A DNA stretch of 64,000 nucleotides from Kribbella jiaozuonensis. Its GTDB lineage: Bacteria; Actinomycetota; Actinomycetes; Propionibacteriales; Kribbellaceae. How positions within the stretch are numbered: position 1 is the stretch's first letter; each line of letters starts with the position of its first letter. The position numbers were made by a program, and so were the translations under genes. Location: assembly GCF_005233875.1 (NCBI RefSeq), contig NZ_SZPZ01000001.1:1736001-1800000 (forward strand), read 5' to 3'. The notes beneath the pieces were generated by a model. It had not been told where the DNA came from and made no database searches. It saw only the letters and a program-made list of their open reading frames with translations. Positions 18,464 through 26,911 of this stretch are shown here, in pieces.

Positions 18464-18478
18464 TGCAGAAGTTGTGCA
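18464..18478. promoter_or_regulatory. TGCA-N7-TGCA operator, fasciclin/MerR divergent promoter
   Basis: TGCAGAAGTTGTGCA is a 15-bp near-palindrome. A third TGCA at 18486, again 11 bases on, makes a possible overlapping second site. Nearly identical 15-mers occur at 20965-20979, 20990-21004 and 22470-22484 in front of the functionally linked genes. The neighbouring MerR protein is the obvious candidate binder. Confidence 0.6.
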
Positions 18479-18529
18479 GTATCGGTGCAGGATGCGTGCT
18501 CAGAAGAGGTTTCGTGTCATCGTAGGAAG

Positions 18530-19396
18530 ATGCCAGATCGTCCGACCGTGCGGGACGCCGGCCACGGGGAGATGGTGTGGCCAGTAGGTCGCGTCGCCGA
18601 GATGCTCGGCGTTCCGACTGTCACCATCCGCAGCTGGGAGCGACGGTACGGCATCGGTCCGTCGCAACGCAGCGCAGGGCAGCACCGTCGATACTCTGCC
18701 GCGGACGTTGCCCGACTGCGCCGGATGATCGCGCTGATCGCCAAGGGCGCCTCGGCGGTGGATGCAGCTCGGCTCACCGGACGTTCGAGTGCAGTGTCGT
18801 CCGCGCCGGACGATCTGCTCGCCGCTGCCGAGTCCTACCAGGTGGCCGCGATGGCGGAGACGCTCGACACTCTGCTCGAGCTGCAGGGGGTCGAGCGAGC
18901 CTGGAACGAGGTGGTGACACCTGCGTTCCACGAGCTCGAACGACGATTCGCTGACCTCGGTGATTGCATCGATCTCACCTTCCTGCTCGCTGGGACAGTC
19001 GAGGATGCGATCGAGCGGTACGTCGTTGATCGGGGACTCCAGCACAGCGGAAGACCGTGCCTGCTGGTCCCTTGCCCCGACGAGCGCCATACCTTACCGA
19101 TGACGGTCCTCCGCGGATCATTGCTCGAACGAGGCGTGCCGGTCATCGCCCTCGAGGCGGGTTTCAACGACGCGGCTGTCCTGGCGGCAGCTGAGCGATC
19201 TCAGCCGACAGTCGTCGTGCTCTGGACCACGAGGCGACGCGGCGGTCAGGCCGCCCTGAGGCGTCGGCTGGAGAGACTCGGACACCACGTCCTGAGAGCT
19301 GGACCTGGCTGGCCCCGACCGGATCGTGATCTGAACGACCTCGACGGAGCCATCAGGCGAATCGTGGCGGCGTCCCGTCGTACTCAGCACTTGTGA
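18530..19396 (+). CDS. MerR family regulator with cobalamin-binding-like C-terminal domain
   Basis: About 288 residues. The MerR winged helix is at the N-terminus (VGRVAEMLGVPTVTIRSWERRYG ending with GQHRRYS). It is followed by a helical bundle and a Rossmann-like domain as in the CarH/LitR photoreceptors. The motif PDERHTLP retains the E-x-H of the lower cobalamin ligand, but the upper W-x9-EH signature of CarH is not evident, so B12 binding is uncertain. Start codons at 18485 (GTG), 18530 (ATG) and 18572 (ATG) are all possible and none has a well-placed ribosome-binding site. It is divergent from the fasciclin gene across a palindromic operator and is a likely regulator of the whole cluster. 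Confidence 0.8.
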   Translation: MPDRPTVRDAGHGEMVWPVGRVAEMLGVPTVTIRSWERRYGIGPSQRSAGQHRRYSAADVARLRRMIALIAKGASAVDAARLTGRSSAVSSAPDDLLAAAESYQVAAMAETLDTLLELQGVERAWNEVVTPAFHELERRFADLGDCIDLTFLLAGTVEDAIERYVVDRGLQHSGRPCLLVPCPDERHTLPMTVLRGSLLERGVPVIALEAGFNDAAVLAAAERSQPTVVVLWTTRRRGGQAALRRRLERLGHHVLRAGPGWPRPDRDLNDLDGAIRRIVAASRRTQHL

Positions 19397-19410
19397 TCGC
19401 AGCAGTGGGA

Positions 19411-20055
19411 TCACGTGGGTTCCGCGGTGACCACGAGGTTGTCGCGGTAGCCTCCGCCGTTGTGATCGTACGGTCCGCCGCAGGTGATGATCCGTAGCAG
19501 CGGGGCACCGTCGCGGTCGAAGACCTTGTTGAGGGCCAGGCTCGACTTTGCGATGTCCTCGACAGTCCGGACGCGGTAGCTGGTCACCGAGTTGTTGCTC
19601 AGGCGAATCACCGCCATGTCCCCGGGGTGGAGTCGCCGCAGCCGCGCCAGCGGGCCAACGCCGTACTGCTTGCTGTCTATGTGACCGCCCAGGACGACTG
19701 AACCGCGGTCGTCGGTGGTGCTCGGGCCGAAGCGGTACCAGCCGATCGTCGCGGGATTCGGGGGAAGCGCCATCTGCCCGTCCGGAGCAACCCCGACGGC
19801 AACGACCTGGACGTCTATCCCGACGCCGGCGAGCTGCAATCTAACCGGTTGTACGACGCTCGTCGTGTCGGGCGGATCCGCTGGTCGAGCGCGGATACGG
19901 CTGTTCCCCGCAGTAGAAACGGACTGAGCCGGTGACGGGGTGGCAAGCACCGGCGCGGTCTGCACGCTTCGGTCGCGGGATGTGCAGGCGGTAAGCGAAC
20001 TGCCGACCGTGAGTGCGGCCATCGCCAGGATGGCCGCACCGTGAGTCCGGATCAC
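19411..20055 (-). CDS. Class E/F-type sortase with lipoprotein-like N-terminus
   Basis: A 214-residue sortase. The catalytic residues are His in VVLGGHIDS, Cys in LLRIITCGGP and Arg in GGGYRDNLVV, the layout of single-domain actinobacterial sortases of class E or F. The N-terminus has a hydrophobic stretch ending SSLTACTS, which fits a lipobox, so the enzyme may be lipid-anchored rather than membrane-spanning. The GTG at 20055 overlaps the stop of the DUF4397 gene (GTGA), so the pair is translationally coupled, and the DUF4397 protein may be its substrate. The longer frame to 20136 is rejected because it lies within the neighbour. Confidence 0.87.
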   Translation of the reverse strand: MIRTHGAAILAMAALTVGSSLTACTSRDRSVQTAPVLATPSPAQSVSTAGNSRIRARPADPPDTTSVVQPVRLQLAGVGIDVQVVAVGVAPDGQMALPPNPATIGWYRFGPSTTDDRGSVVLGGHIDSKQYGVGPLARLRRLHPGDMAVIRLSNNSVTSYRVRTVEDIAKSSLALNKVFDRDGAPLLRIITCGGPYDHNGGGYRDNLVVTAEPT

Positions 20056-20891
20056 GACCGGGTACGCGCCCGGATTGCCGTCGCGCCGAAGCCGATCACG
20101 CCGAGCCCGATCAGCCCGAGAACGCCTGTCAGCCACGGGGAGCTGGTCGACGTGTCCTGCGCAGCCGCCTGGCCGCCAGTTCCTCCCGGAATGCCGGACG
20201 GGTTGCCGTGCAGACCGGAGATCGTTTGCACGGCGAGCTTGAGGTTCTTGCCCGATGCGCTGCCCCAGGCATAGACAATCGTGTTCGTACCCTCCTTGAG
20301 GTTCACATCCGCCGGGCCGATCGCGACGGTCGACGTTCCGGCGAGAACTACGTCGGCCTTGACTGTCCCGGCAGGCAGGTCAGCCTTGACCTCCTTCGGG
20401 TTGGTCAGGCCCTCGAACACCGGCTTGCCACCGGCACGGACGTCGACGGCCGGCGCCGCTGCATCGTGCCGAACGGTCAGCCGAGCCTTGCCCGCGGCGA
20501 GCTTGGACACATCGTTGACGTACGGCGTCAGCACCGGCTTGCCGGACGCTGAGAGGTGGGCTACGACGGTGATGTTCGCGCCTCCTGGGACGTTCACGTC
20601 GTTCGCCTGGATGAGTGCCGCGCCCTTCGCGCCGGCACCGGCCTTGGTCACCTTCAGGTCGTACGCACCTGCCGGCAGCTGAACCGGGTCGGTGAGGGTA
20701 CCGGGCTTGAAGTTGGTGAGGAGCGCCTTGCCATTGGCGTAGACATCGACGGTTGCACCGGGAACCGCATGCAGCACCGACACCGTGGCCGTGGCTGTCG
20801 GTTGGGCCTGAGCGCTTGCAGCCACAGCCGCTGGGGCGCCGGCAACCACGAGGCCGGCGGCGAGCAGGGCAATGACTCGACGGACGGACAT
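20052..20891 (-). CDS. DUF4397 surface protein
   Basis: A 279-residue exported protein. The signal peptide is MSVRRVIALLAAGLVV...AQA. Two DUF4397 beta-sandwich repeats follow (VSVLHAVPGATVDVYANG and LTVRHDAAAPAVDVRAGG). A Gly/Ser linker, one helix (LTGVLGLIGLGVIGFGA) and the basic tail RARTRS make a typical cell-wall-sorting end, although no LPxTG is seen. ATG at 20891 has AGGAGG seven bases upstream. It is coupled to the sortase gene. The two palindromes at 20965-21004 lie in its promoter, shared with the sigma factor gene. Likely a wall- or membrane-anchored surface protein. Confidence 0.88.
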   Translation of the reverse strand: MSVRRVIALLAAGLVVAGAPAAVAASAQAQPTATATVSVLHAVPGATVDVYANGKALLTNFKPGTLTDPVQLPAGAYDLKVTKAGAGAKGAALIQANDVNVPGGANITVVAHLSASGKPVLTPYVNDVSKLAAGKARLTVRHDAAAPAVDVRAGGKPVFEGLTNPKEVKADLPAGTVKADVVLAGTSTVAIGPADVNLKEGTNTIVYAWGSASGKNLKLAVQTISGLHGNPSGIPGGTGGQAAAQDTSTSSPWLTGVLGLIGLGVIGFGATAIRARTRS

Positions 20892-20964
20892 GAGGGGTCC
20901 TCCTAGGGATCGGACTACTTGTCCCTTCTTCCGTCGGTGCCGGCCGCTCGGATGCGGCAATCAA

Positions 20965-21004
20965 TGCAAAAGTTGTGCAAGGTCGAGCTTGCACAAGTTC
21001 TGCA
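20965..21004. promoter_or_regulatory. Two TGCA-N7-TGCA operators, DUF4397/sigma divergent promoter
   Basis: Sites are TGCAAAAGTTGTGCA (20965-20979) and TGCACAAGTTCTGCA (20990-21004), the second being the same element inverted. Together they form a larger dyad in which TTGTGCAA and TTGCACAA flank an 8-base centre. They lie about 74 bases upstream of the DUF4397 start. They end about 27 bases before the sigma gene's -10-like TAGAGT at 21031. Confidence 0.65.
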
Positions 21005-21043
21005 TCGAAAGTTGCGTCCGCTGGATTGGGTAGAGTTCGAGGG

Positions 21044-21622
21044 GTGACCAGTACCGAGGCCGGCTTGCCGTCGCCGGCCGAGATCGCGAAGAGCTTCGCG
21101 GAGGGCCGCGAGGAGAGTCTCGCGCACGCCTATCGGCGCTGGTCCGGCCTTGTGTTCACGCTGGCGCTGAGATCGCTGGGGGATCGAGCCGACGCCGAGG
21201 ATGTGACCCAACAGGTCTTTGTGTCCGCGTGGCGAGGACGGGCGACGTTCGACCCGGCCAGCGGGCAACTCGGCTCGTGGCTGACCGGGATCACCCGGCA
21301 CCGGATCGCCGATCGGCTGGCCGCACGCGGTCGCGAGCATCGCAGCGTCGAGGCCGCCGCCGGACTCGCACAAGCGCCCGCGGCGACGGAGAGGCTGGAC
21401 GAACACACTGTCGACCGGGTCGTGCTGGCCGACGAACTGGCGAAACTCGAGGATCCCAGGCGAACGATCCTCCACCTCGCCTTCTACGAAGATCAGACCT
21501 ATCCGGAGATCGCTGAGCAGCTGGCTCTGCCGTTAGGCACGGTGAAGAGCCACGTACGCCGAGGCCTCCTGCATCTGCGGGACCGACTCAAGGAGGTGAA
21601 AGGTGACGACGCATCTCGATGA
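21044..21622 (+). CDS. ECF sigma factor, SigK-like
   Basis: A 192-residue sigma-70 family factor with region 2 (RADAEDVTQQVFVSAWRG) and region 4 (YPEIAEQLALPLGTVKSHVRRG) and no extra domains. The GTG at 21044 starts eight bases after TAGAGT, so the message is probably leaderless; the frame open from 20975 would begin inside the operator. It is followed, with a 20-base overlap, by an RskA-like anti-sigma factor. The nearby fasciclin gene is the classical SigK target type. It probably directs transcription of the surface-protein genes here when released from its anti-sigma factor. Confidence 0.88.
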   Translation: MTSTEAGLPSPAEIAKSFAEGREESLAHAYRRWSGLVFTLALRSLGDRADAEDVTQQVFVSAWRGRATFDPASGQLGSWLTGITRHRIADRLAARGREHRSVEAAAGLAQAPAATERLDEHTVDRVVLADELAKLEDPRRTILHLAFYEDQTYPEIAEQLALPLGTVKSHVRRGLLHLRDRLKEVKGDDASR

Positions 21623-22373
21623 TGAGCTGCTGGCCCAATGGGCCCTGGACGGCGACGAACCCGACCCAGCTGCCGCCGATCACCTCCAGCACTGCGCACA
21701 ATGCCGTGACAGCCTGGACGAACTGCGGGCTGTCGCCGCGGCGAGGGGCCAGCTTCACCGGCTGGAGCTCCCGCCGGATGATGTATGGCTACGGGTCAGC
21801 GCCGAAGTCGATCTCGAGTCCCGTCCGACCGCAACCTCGCCGCAGCCCGCCGTACCCGCAGATCACGCGAGCTCGAACCACCGCGCCGACGGGCCTGGTG
21901 CCATTACCCGCCTCACGCAGAAGCCTGCCAAGAGGCGCTGGCGGGGCTTTGCCGTTGCCGCGAGCGTCGCGGCGGTCGTCGGGGTCGCCGCCGGCGTGAT
22001 CGGCACATTGCTGGTCACCTCGGATGACAACACCCCGCCTCCTGCCGAGGCGGTTATCCAGCTCCAACCACTCGCAGGCAAGTCGGGCGACGGGAGTGCC
22101 GACCTGATTCGCGACAACGCGGGCAACCAACTGAAGGTCGCCGCATCAGGTCTCGCCAACACTCCAGGCTTCTACGAGGTCTGGCTGATCAACCTCGACG
22201 GCAAGCGCATGGTCTCGCTCGGCGTACTCAACCCTGAAACAGGTGGGACGTTCCAGATTCCGCCCGATGTCACCGCGCAGGGATATCGGATCGTCGACGT
22301 CTCGCTGGAGCCGGACGACGGCAATCCCGAACACTCGCACAACAGCATCATCCGGGGAACCCTCCCGAGCTGA
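21603..22373 (+). CDS. RskA-like zinc-finger anti-sigma factor
   Basis: A 256-residue membrane anti-sigma factor. The N-terminal cytoplasmic part has the ZAS motif His27-x3-Cys31-x2-Cys34 (HLQHCAQC). One helix lies at about residues 116-138 (AASVAAVVGVAAGVIG). The extracytoplasmic C-terminus is the RskA domain (GFYEVWLINLDGKRMVSLG and FQIPPDV). GTG at 21603 lies within the end of the sigma gene after AAGGAGGTGAAAG. It would hold the sigma factor at the membrane and release it on proteolysis in response to an outside, possibly redox, signal. Confidence 0.9.
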   Translation: MTTHLDDELLAQWALDGDEPDPAAADHLQHCAQCRDSLDELRAVAAARGQLHRLELPPDDVWLRVSAEVDLESRPTATSPQPAVPADHASSNHRADGPGAITRLTQKPAKRRWRGFAVAASVAAVVGVAAGVIGTLLVTSDDNTPPPAEAVIQLQPLAGKSGDGSADLIRDNAGNQLKVAASGLANTPGFYEVWLINLDGKRMVSLGVLNPETGGTFQIPPDVTAQGYRIVDVSLEPDDGNPEHSHNSIIRGTLPS

Positions 22374-22469
22374 CGCGATCGGTGCCATGGATGTCTTCTG
22401 CCGCCGGCCGGTGCGTGGATGCAGTGACATATCGAACAGGTAGCTAGGTTGCGGCCTGCAACGACGTCG

Positions 22470-22484
22470 TGCATCACTTGTGCA
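22470..22484. promoter_or_regulatory. TGCA-N7-TGCA operator upstream of the orphan cytochrome b gene
   Basis: TGCATCACTTGTGCA matches the elements at 18464 and 20965-21004 in size and in the TTGTGCA half-site. It ends 26 bases before the cytochrome b ATG, close enough to overlap a promoter or transcript start. Confidence 0.5.
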
Positions 22485-22510
22485 TAAGTCCTCGAAGAGG
22501 CGGTTGACGT

Positions 22511-24142
22511 ATGGCACAAGAGAACTTCCCGCCACCGGTCAAGTGGTTCGACGACCGGCTCGGCATCGGCAAGATCGGGAAGAAGAATCTGCGGAAGGTC
22601 TTCCCGGACCACTGGTCCTTCATGCTCGGCGAGATCGCGCTCTACAGCTTCATCATCCTGATCCTGACCGGCATCTTCCTGACCTTCTGGTTCAGGCCGT
22701 CGATGGCCGAGGTCGAGTATCAAGGCTCGTACAGCCTGCTCAAGGGTCTGCATATGTCAGAGGCCTACGAGTCCGCGGTGAACATCTCGTTCGACGTTCG
22801 CGGTGGTCTGCTGATGCGGCAGATCCACCATTGGGCCGCGGTGCTCTTCACGGCCGCGATGAGCATCCACCTGCTTCGCATCTTCTTCACCGGCGCATTC
22901 CGCAAGCCCCGTGAGCTGAACTGGCTGATCGGCATCGCGATGCTGTTCCTGGGCATCATCGAAGGCTTCATCGGTTACGGCCTGCCGGACGACCTGCTGT
23001 CCGGCACCGGACTACGGATCACCCAAGGTCTCGTGCTCGCCGCTCCGGTTGTCGGCACGTACCTGGCGTTCTTCATCTTCGGCGGCCAGTTCCCCGGCGA
23101 CGACTTCGTCTCCAGGTTCTACACGGTGCATGTGTTGCTGATCCCCGGAATACTGCTGGCCTTGATCACGGTCCACCTGTTCCTGGTCGTGTACCACAAG
23201 CACACGCAGTACCCGGGGCCGGGCCGGACCGAGAAGAACGTGGTCGGCTACCCGTTGATGCCGGTCTATATGGCCAAGGCCGGCGGCTTCTTCTTCGTGG
23301 TGTTCGGCGTCACCGCGCTGATGGGTGCGCTCTTCCAGATCAATCCTGTGTGGTTGTACGGGCCGTACAACCCGGCCGAGGTGACGGCGGGCTCGCAGCC
23401 CGACTGGTACATGGGCTGGCTGGACGGCGCCGTACGTCTGATGCCTGGCTTCGAGTCGCATTTCTGGGGCATCTCGATCAGCTGGAACATCTTCCTGCCT
23501 GCTCTCGTGGTACCACCGCTTTTCATCGGTTTCGTTGCCTTGTACCCGTTTATCGAGGCGTGGATCACCGGGGACAAACGCGAGCACCATCTGCTGGACC
23601 GCCCGCGCAACGTGCCGACCCGAACCGGTATCGGCGCCGGCCTGATCACCTTCTACGGCGTGCTCTGGCTCAACAGCGGCAACGACTTGATCGCTACTCA
23701 CTTCCACTCCTCGATCAACACCATCACCTGGGTCTGCCGGGTCTTGATCGTGGTCGGCCCGGTTCTTGCCTTCTGGATCAGTCGGCGGGTCGCGATCGCC
23801 CTGCAACGTGCCGACAGGGAGCGCCTCCTGCACGGACGGGAGAGTGGGATCATCGTCCGTTCACCGGAAGGTGCGTACGCCGAGAAACATCTACCGATCT
23901 CGGTGTACGAGTCCTACCTGCTGACGGCGAGGGATCGCGACACGGTTCTGGAGGTTCCGCCCACCACGGACGAGAACGGCGTTGCCCGGCCGCATCGCAG
24001 GCGGGATCGTCTCCGAGCAGCACTTTCGCGGTTCTACTTCGCCGACGCAGTCCAAAACCCAACCCGCGCCGAACTCACCGCAGCGGACCATGACTCCGGG
24101 TCAGCCTCCGCGAGGCGACGGTCGGTGAACGCCAATGACTGA
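22511..24142 (+). CDS. qcrB: Cytochrome bc1 complex cytochrome b subunit (orphan QcrB paralogue)
   Basis: A 543-residue haem membrane protein. The first histidine pair is His106 (QIHHWAAVL) and His120 (MSIHLLRIF), spaced 14. The second is at about 207 (YTVHVLLIPG) and 222 (ITVHLFLVVYHKH), spaced 15, so both haem sites are intact. About eight or nine helices are followed by a basic soluble tail of about 120 residues, as in actinobacterial QcrB. The usual qcrC and qcrA genes are absent, so this is a second, stand-alone copy. A TGCA-type operator lies directly upstream, linking it to the SigK-like cluster. It may replace the housekeeping subunit or accept electrons from another donor under stress; this is inference. 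Confidence 0.88.
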   Translation: MAQENFPPPVKWFDDRLGIGKIGKKNLRKVFPDHWSFMLGEIALYSFIILILTGIFLTFWFRPSMAEVEYQGSYSLLKGLHMSEAYESAVNISFDVRGGLLMRQIHHWAAVLFTAAMSIHLLRIFFTGAFRKPRELNWLIGIAMLFLGIIEGFIGYGLPDDLLSGTGLRITQGLVLAAPVVGTYLAFFIFGGQFPGDDFVSRFYTVHVLLIPGILLALITVHLFLVVYHKHTQYPGPGRTEKNVVGYPLMPVYMAKAGGFFFVVFGVTALMGALFQINPVWLYGPYNPAEVTAGSQPDWYMGWLDGAVRLMPGFESHFWGISISWNIFLPALVVPPLFIGFVALYPFIEAWITGDKREHHLLDRPRNVPTRTGIGAGLITFYGVLWLNSGNDLIATHFHSSINTITWVCRVLIVVGPVLAFWISRRVAIALQRADRERLLHGRESGIIVRSPEGAYAEKHLPISVYESYLLTARDRDTVLEVPPTTDENGVARPHRRRDRLRAALSRFYFADAVQNPTRAELTAADHDSGSASARRRSVNAND

Positions 24143-24382
24143 AGGGCCGATGCATCCGCGGCGATGACGGCGTCGGGTGCCGCTCGGCGCGAACCTGCGC
24201 CGACGCACGATCTCCGCCCCTCGAGTTCGCGGAGCCGCTGCGACAGCACGTTCTCGCCGATCGGCCTCGATCCGACTGACCCGGCCGAGCCCGCTCCTCA
24301 AGTGCAAAATGTGTGACAGCGGCTCTGGACTCGTTCGGGATGCTACGGAACCCCCACGGGCCTACGCTGCGATCTGTATCCG

Positions 24383-25039
24383 CTAATCGGCTCTCACGCG
24401 TCTGGTGTCGTGGGCCCACATCGCGATCTCCACGCGGTTGCGTGCGCCGAGCTTGGTCATCAACGAGGCTACGTGGGTCTTGACCGTGCTCAGGCCGACG
24501 AAGAGTTCAGTGGCGATCTCGGCGTTGGTGCGGCCGCGTGCCACCAGCACGAGCACCTCCTCCTCGCGTTCGGTGAGCGGGTCGACGGGCTGGACGGGTA
24601 CCACCGGCGCCTGGTCGGCGAAGGTCGCCAGCAGCCGGCGGGTGACGTTGGGGGCGATCAGCGCGTCCCCGTTGGCCGCCGCATGGATGGCCTGCACGAG
24701 GAGCTCCGGACCGGCGTCTTTGAGCAGGAAGCCGCGGGCGCCGGCGCGGAGGGCGCCGAGGACGTACTCATCGAGGTCGAAGGTGGTGATCACGACGACC
24801 GCCATCGGATCCGTCACGTCCGGCCCGGCCAGGCGCCGGGTCACCTCGACGCCGTCGAGCCCGGGCATCCGGATGTCGACGAGGAGGACATCGGGACGCA
24901 GCCGGGTCGCCAGGTCGAGCGCTGCGAGCCCGTCTGCTGCCTCCCCGACGACCTCGAGGTCAGGTTGCGCGCCGAGGATCATCACCAACCCGGTCCGGAC
25001 CAGGTCCTGGTCGTCGGCTACGACAACACGGATGCTCAT
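24383..25039 (-). CDS. NarL/FixJ family response regulator
   Basis: A 218-residue two-component regulator. The receiver domain has the acidic pair VVADDQ, the phospho-acceptor Asp in VLLVDIRMPG and Lys in FLLKDAG. The C-terminal LuxR HTH is LTEREEEVLVLVARGRTNAEIATELFVGLSTVKTH (start to recognition helix). Its ATG overlaps the histidine kinase stop (ATGA), so the two genes are co-translated. Target genes are not evident. The divergent DUF6326 membrane-protein gene upstream of the kinase is a candidate. Confidence 0.93.
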   Translation of the reverse strand: MSIRVVVADDQDLVRTGLVMILGAQPDLEVVGEAADGLAALDLATRLRPDVLLVDIRMPGLDGVEVTRRLAGPDVTDPMAVVVITTFDLDEYVLGALRAGARGFLLKDAGPELLVQAIHAAANGDALIAPNVTRRLLATFADQAPVVPVQPVDPLTEREEEVLVLVARGRTNAEIATELFVGLSTVKTHVASLMTKLGARNRVEIAMWAHDTRRVRAD

Positions 25040-26175
25040 CCCAATGCCTCCACCGGCAGCACGGCCTCGACCACCCAGCCACCTCCGGGCCCCGGGCCCG
25101 CGGACAGTGATCCGCCGAGGAGCTGGGCGCGTTCGGCCATGCCCAGCAGGCCGAATCCGGGCCCAGGGGCCGTCCCCGGCTCGGTCCGGCCATCGTCGCT
25201 GACACGCAGCCTGACGGCGTCGCCCTCCCGGCGTACGTCGATCCCGACGCGGGTCGCGCTCCGGGCATGCCGTACGGCGTTGGTCAGCGACTCCTGCGCG
25301 AGCCGGTAGAGCGCGGCGTCCACGGGTCGTGCCAGCCGGGTCAACGAACCGTCCAGCGAGACCTCGACGGTTGGCGTCGCGTCGGCGCGCGCCAGCGCAG
25401 GCAGATCCGCGACACCCAGCTGCGGTGAGTAGGCGACGGCTTCTTCCTCACGCAGTACCCGCACCATGGATCTCATCTCGGCCAGGGTTCGCGACGCTTC
25501 ACGCTCGATCGCGGCCAGGATCTCGGCAGCCTTGTCAGGCTGGAGGCCGGCGACCACCCGACCGGCCTGCGCCTGCACCGCGATGGCCGAGACGTGGTGG
25601 GCCACGGTGTCGTGCAGCTCGCGAGCCAGAGCCACCCGCTCCTGATTGCGGATCTCGCGCCGTTGGCGGCGCCAGAGGTCTGCGCGGTAGCGGAACACCA
25701 CCGCGAGGGCGACGAACAACAGCAACAGGACGCTCCCGCCGAAGACCTCGGACCAGCCCGCCGAGGCGGCGTACATCCCCAGCAGGACGACGACTGTCAC
25801 GAACGCCGTCCCCAAGACGATCTCCCGGCCCGAGCCCCAGCGCACCAAGGAGTAGAGCAGGATCACGACGGCCGTCATGGAATCAAGGCCGAGGTCCCCG
25901 GTGTGCACGGTCAGCTGGAGGACCGAGAGCAGCCCGGCAACGCCCCACCCGACCAGGACGGCTACCAGGGGCCGGGCCCGCCGCCAGAGCAGCGCAGGCA
26001 TCACCGCGAGGGCGAGCACCGTCACAAGGGGCCGCCAAGCCAAGCCCGGCCGAACGATGCCCTCGACCAAGGCGGCGGCCGCGAACACGCCCGCCAGCAG
26101 CCAGTCGAGCCGACCGATGGGTGGGGCATCAGCGGGCCGCGGCTCGTGCCAGATGGAGCGCCGGACAGTGACCAC
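25036..26175 (-). CDS. Sensor histidine kinase, HisKA_3 type
   Basis: A 379-residue membrane kinase. The N-terminal sensor has about five or six helices and little extracytoplasmic sequence. The phosphorylated His lies in ARELHDTVAHHVSAI. The ATPase domain has the N box QESLTNAVRHAR, then DDGRTEPG and the G box GFGLLGMAERAQLLGG. GTG at 26175 is preceded by GGCTGGAGCC. It pairs with the response regulator that follows. The stimulus is unknown; the sensor architecture suggests a membrane or cell-envelope cue. Confidence 0.92.
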   Translation of the reverse strand: MVTVRRSIWHEPRPADAPPIGRLDWLLAGVFAAAALVEGIVRPGLAWRPLVTVLALAVMPALLWRRARPLVAVLVGWGVAGLLSVLQLTVHTGDLGLDSMTAVVILLYSLVRWGSGREIVLGTAFVTVVVLLGMYAASAGWSEVFGGSVLLLLFVALAVVFRYRADLWRRQRREIRNQERVALARELHDTVAHHVSAIAVQAQAGRVVAGLQPDKAAEILAAIEREASRTLAEMRSMVRVLREEEAVAYSPQLGVADLPALARADATPTVEVSLDGSLTRLARPVDAALYRLAQESLTNAVRHARSATRVGIDVRREGDAVRLRVSDDGRTEPGTAPGPGFGLLGMAERAQLLGGSLSAGPGPGGGWVVEAVLPVEALG

Positions 26176-26334
26176 GGCTCCAGCCTAGGGCTCGGCCACC
26201 CTCGGCGTACCAGCCGAAAGCACTAGAGGGAGACCGTGCCATCGGCCAGGTGAACCCCGGCCTCCGGACCGAGGCGCCCGCCGCCAGGCCAGGCGATCGT
26301 GGAACTACCGATCCTCACCACACCAACGGAGTCC

Positions 26335-26814
26335 ATGATGAGAACACCTGCCACCCTGGAAGACCAGCCGGTCCCGGTGCGAGCCAAGCTCGCCGCCGCG
26401 TGGACAAGCCTCATGTTCCTGTATGCCTACGTGGACATTCTCAACTTCTACAAGCCCGGCATCGTCGAAGACATCCTCGCCGGCAGGGTCTTCAAGTTCG
26501 ACACCTCCCAGACCTTCACGACCACGTCGCTGGCCCTGATGGCCGTCCCGATCTTCATGGTCGTGGGGTCGATGACGCTGCCGGTCCGGGCGAGCCGCAG
26601 CACGAACCTGATCGTGGCTTCGCTCTACATCCCCGTCACGGCATTCAACGTTGCGGGCGGGTCCTGGCTGTTCTTCTACGGCCTCGGCGTCGCACTGGAA
26701 CTGATCCTTCTCGCCGTCATCCTGCGCTACGCCTGGACCTGGCCCCGCACCGCACCGTCGGTGACCACCGCGACCAGCCCGGACCGTGAAACCGCCCGCG
26801 CCCAGCAAGCGTGA
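26335..26814 (+). CDS. DUF6326-like four-helix membrane protein
   Basis: About 159 residues with four hydrophobic helices. The signature LMFLYAYVDILNFYKPG follows the first helix, and VASLYIPVTAFNVAGGSWL lies in the third. ATG at 26335 (or 26338) has CGGAG close upstream. A GTG at 26299 in the same frame would add 12 residues but lacks a good ribosome-binding site. It is divergent from the two-component kinase. Function of the family is unknown. A strong hairpin terminator lies about 100 bases downstream. Confidence 0.75.
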   Translation: MMRTPATLEDQPVPVRAKLAAAWTSLMFLYAYVDILNFYKPGIVEDILAGRVFKFDTSQTFTTTSLALMAVPIFMVVGSMTLPVRASRSTNLIVASLYIPVTAFNVAGGSWLFFYGLGVALELILLAVILRYAWTWPRTAPSVTTATSPDRETARAQQA

Positions 26815-26911
26815 ACCACGAGCAGACCCGGTCCTGTCCGGAGCCATCTGCCTCGGTGCCGCCGTGTGGGCCTCCTGGCGGTGGGACACCAACTACCACT
26901 GGGACGTCGCC

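Noticed and set aside
24303..24317. TGCAAAATGTGTGAC as another copy of the TGCA operator
   Set aside because: Only one TGCA end is intact and it lies between the end of cytochrome b and the end of the response regulator gene, not at a promoter.
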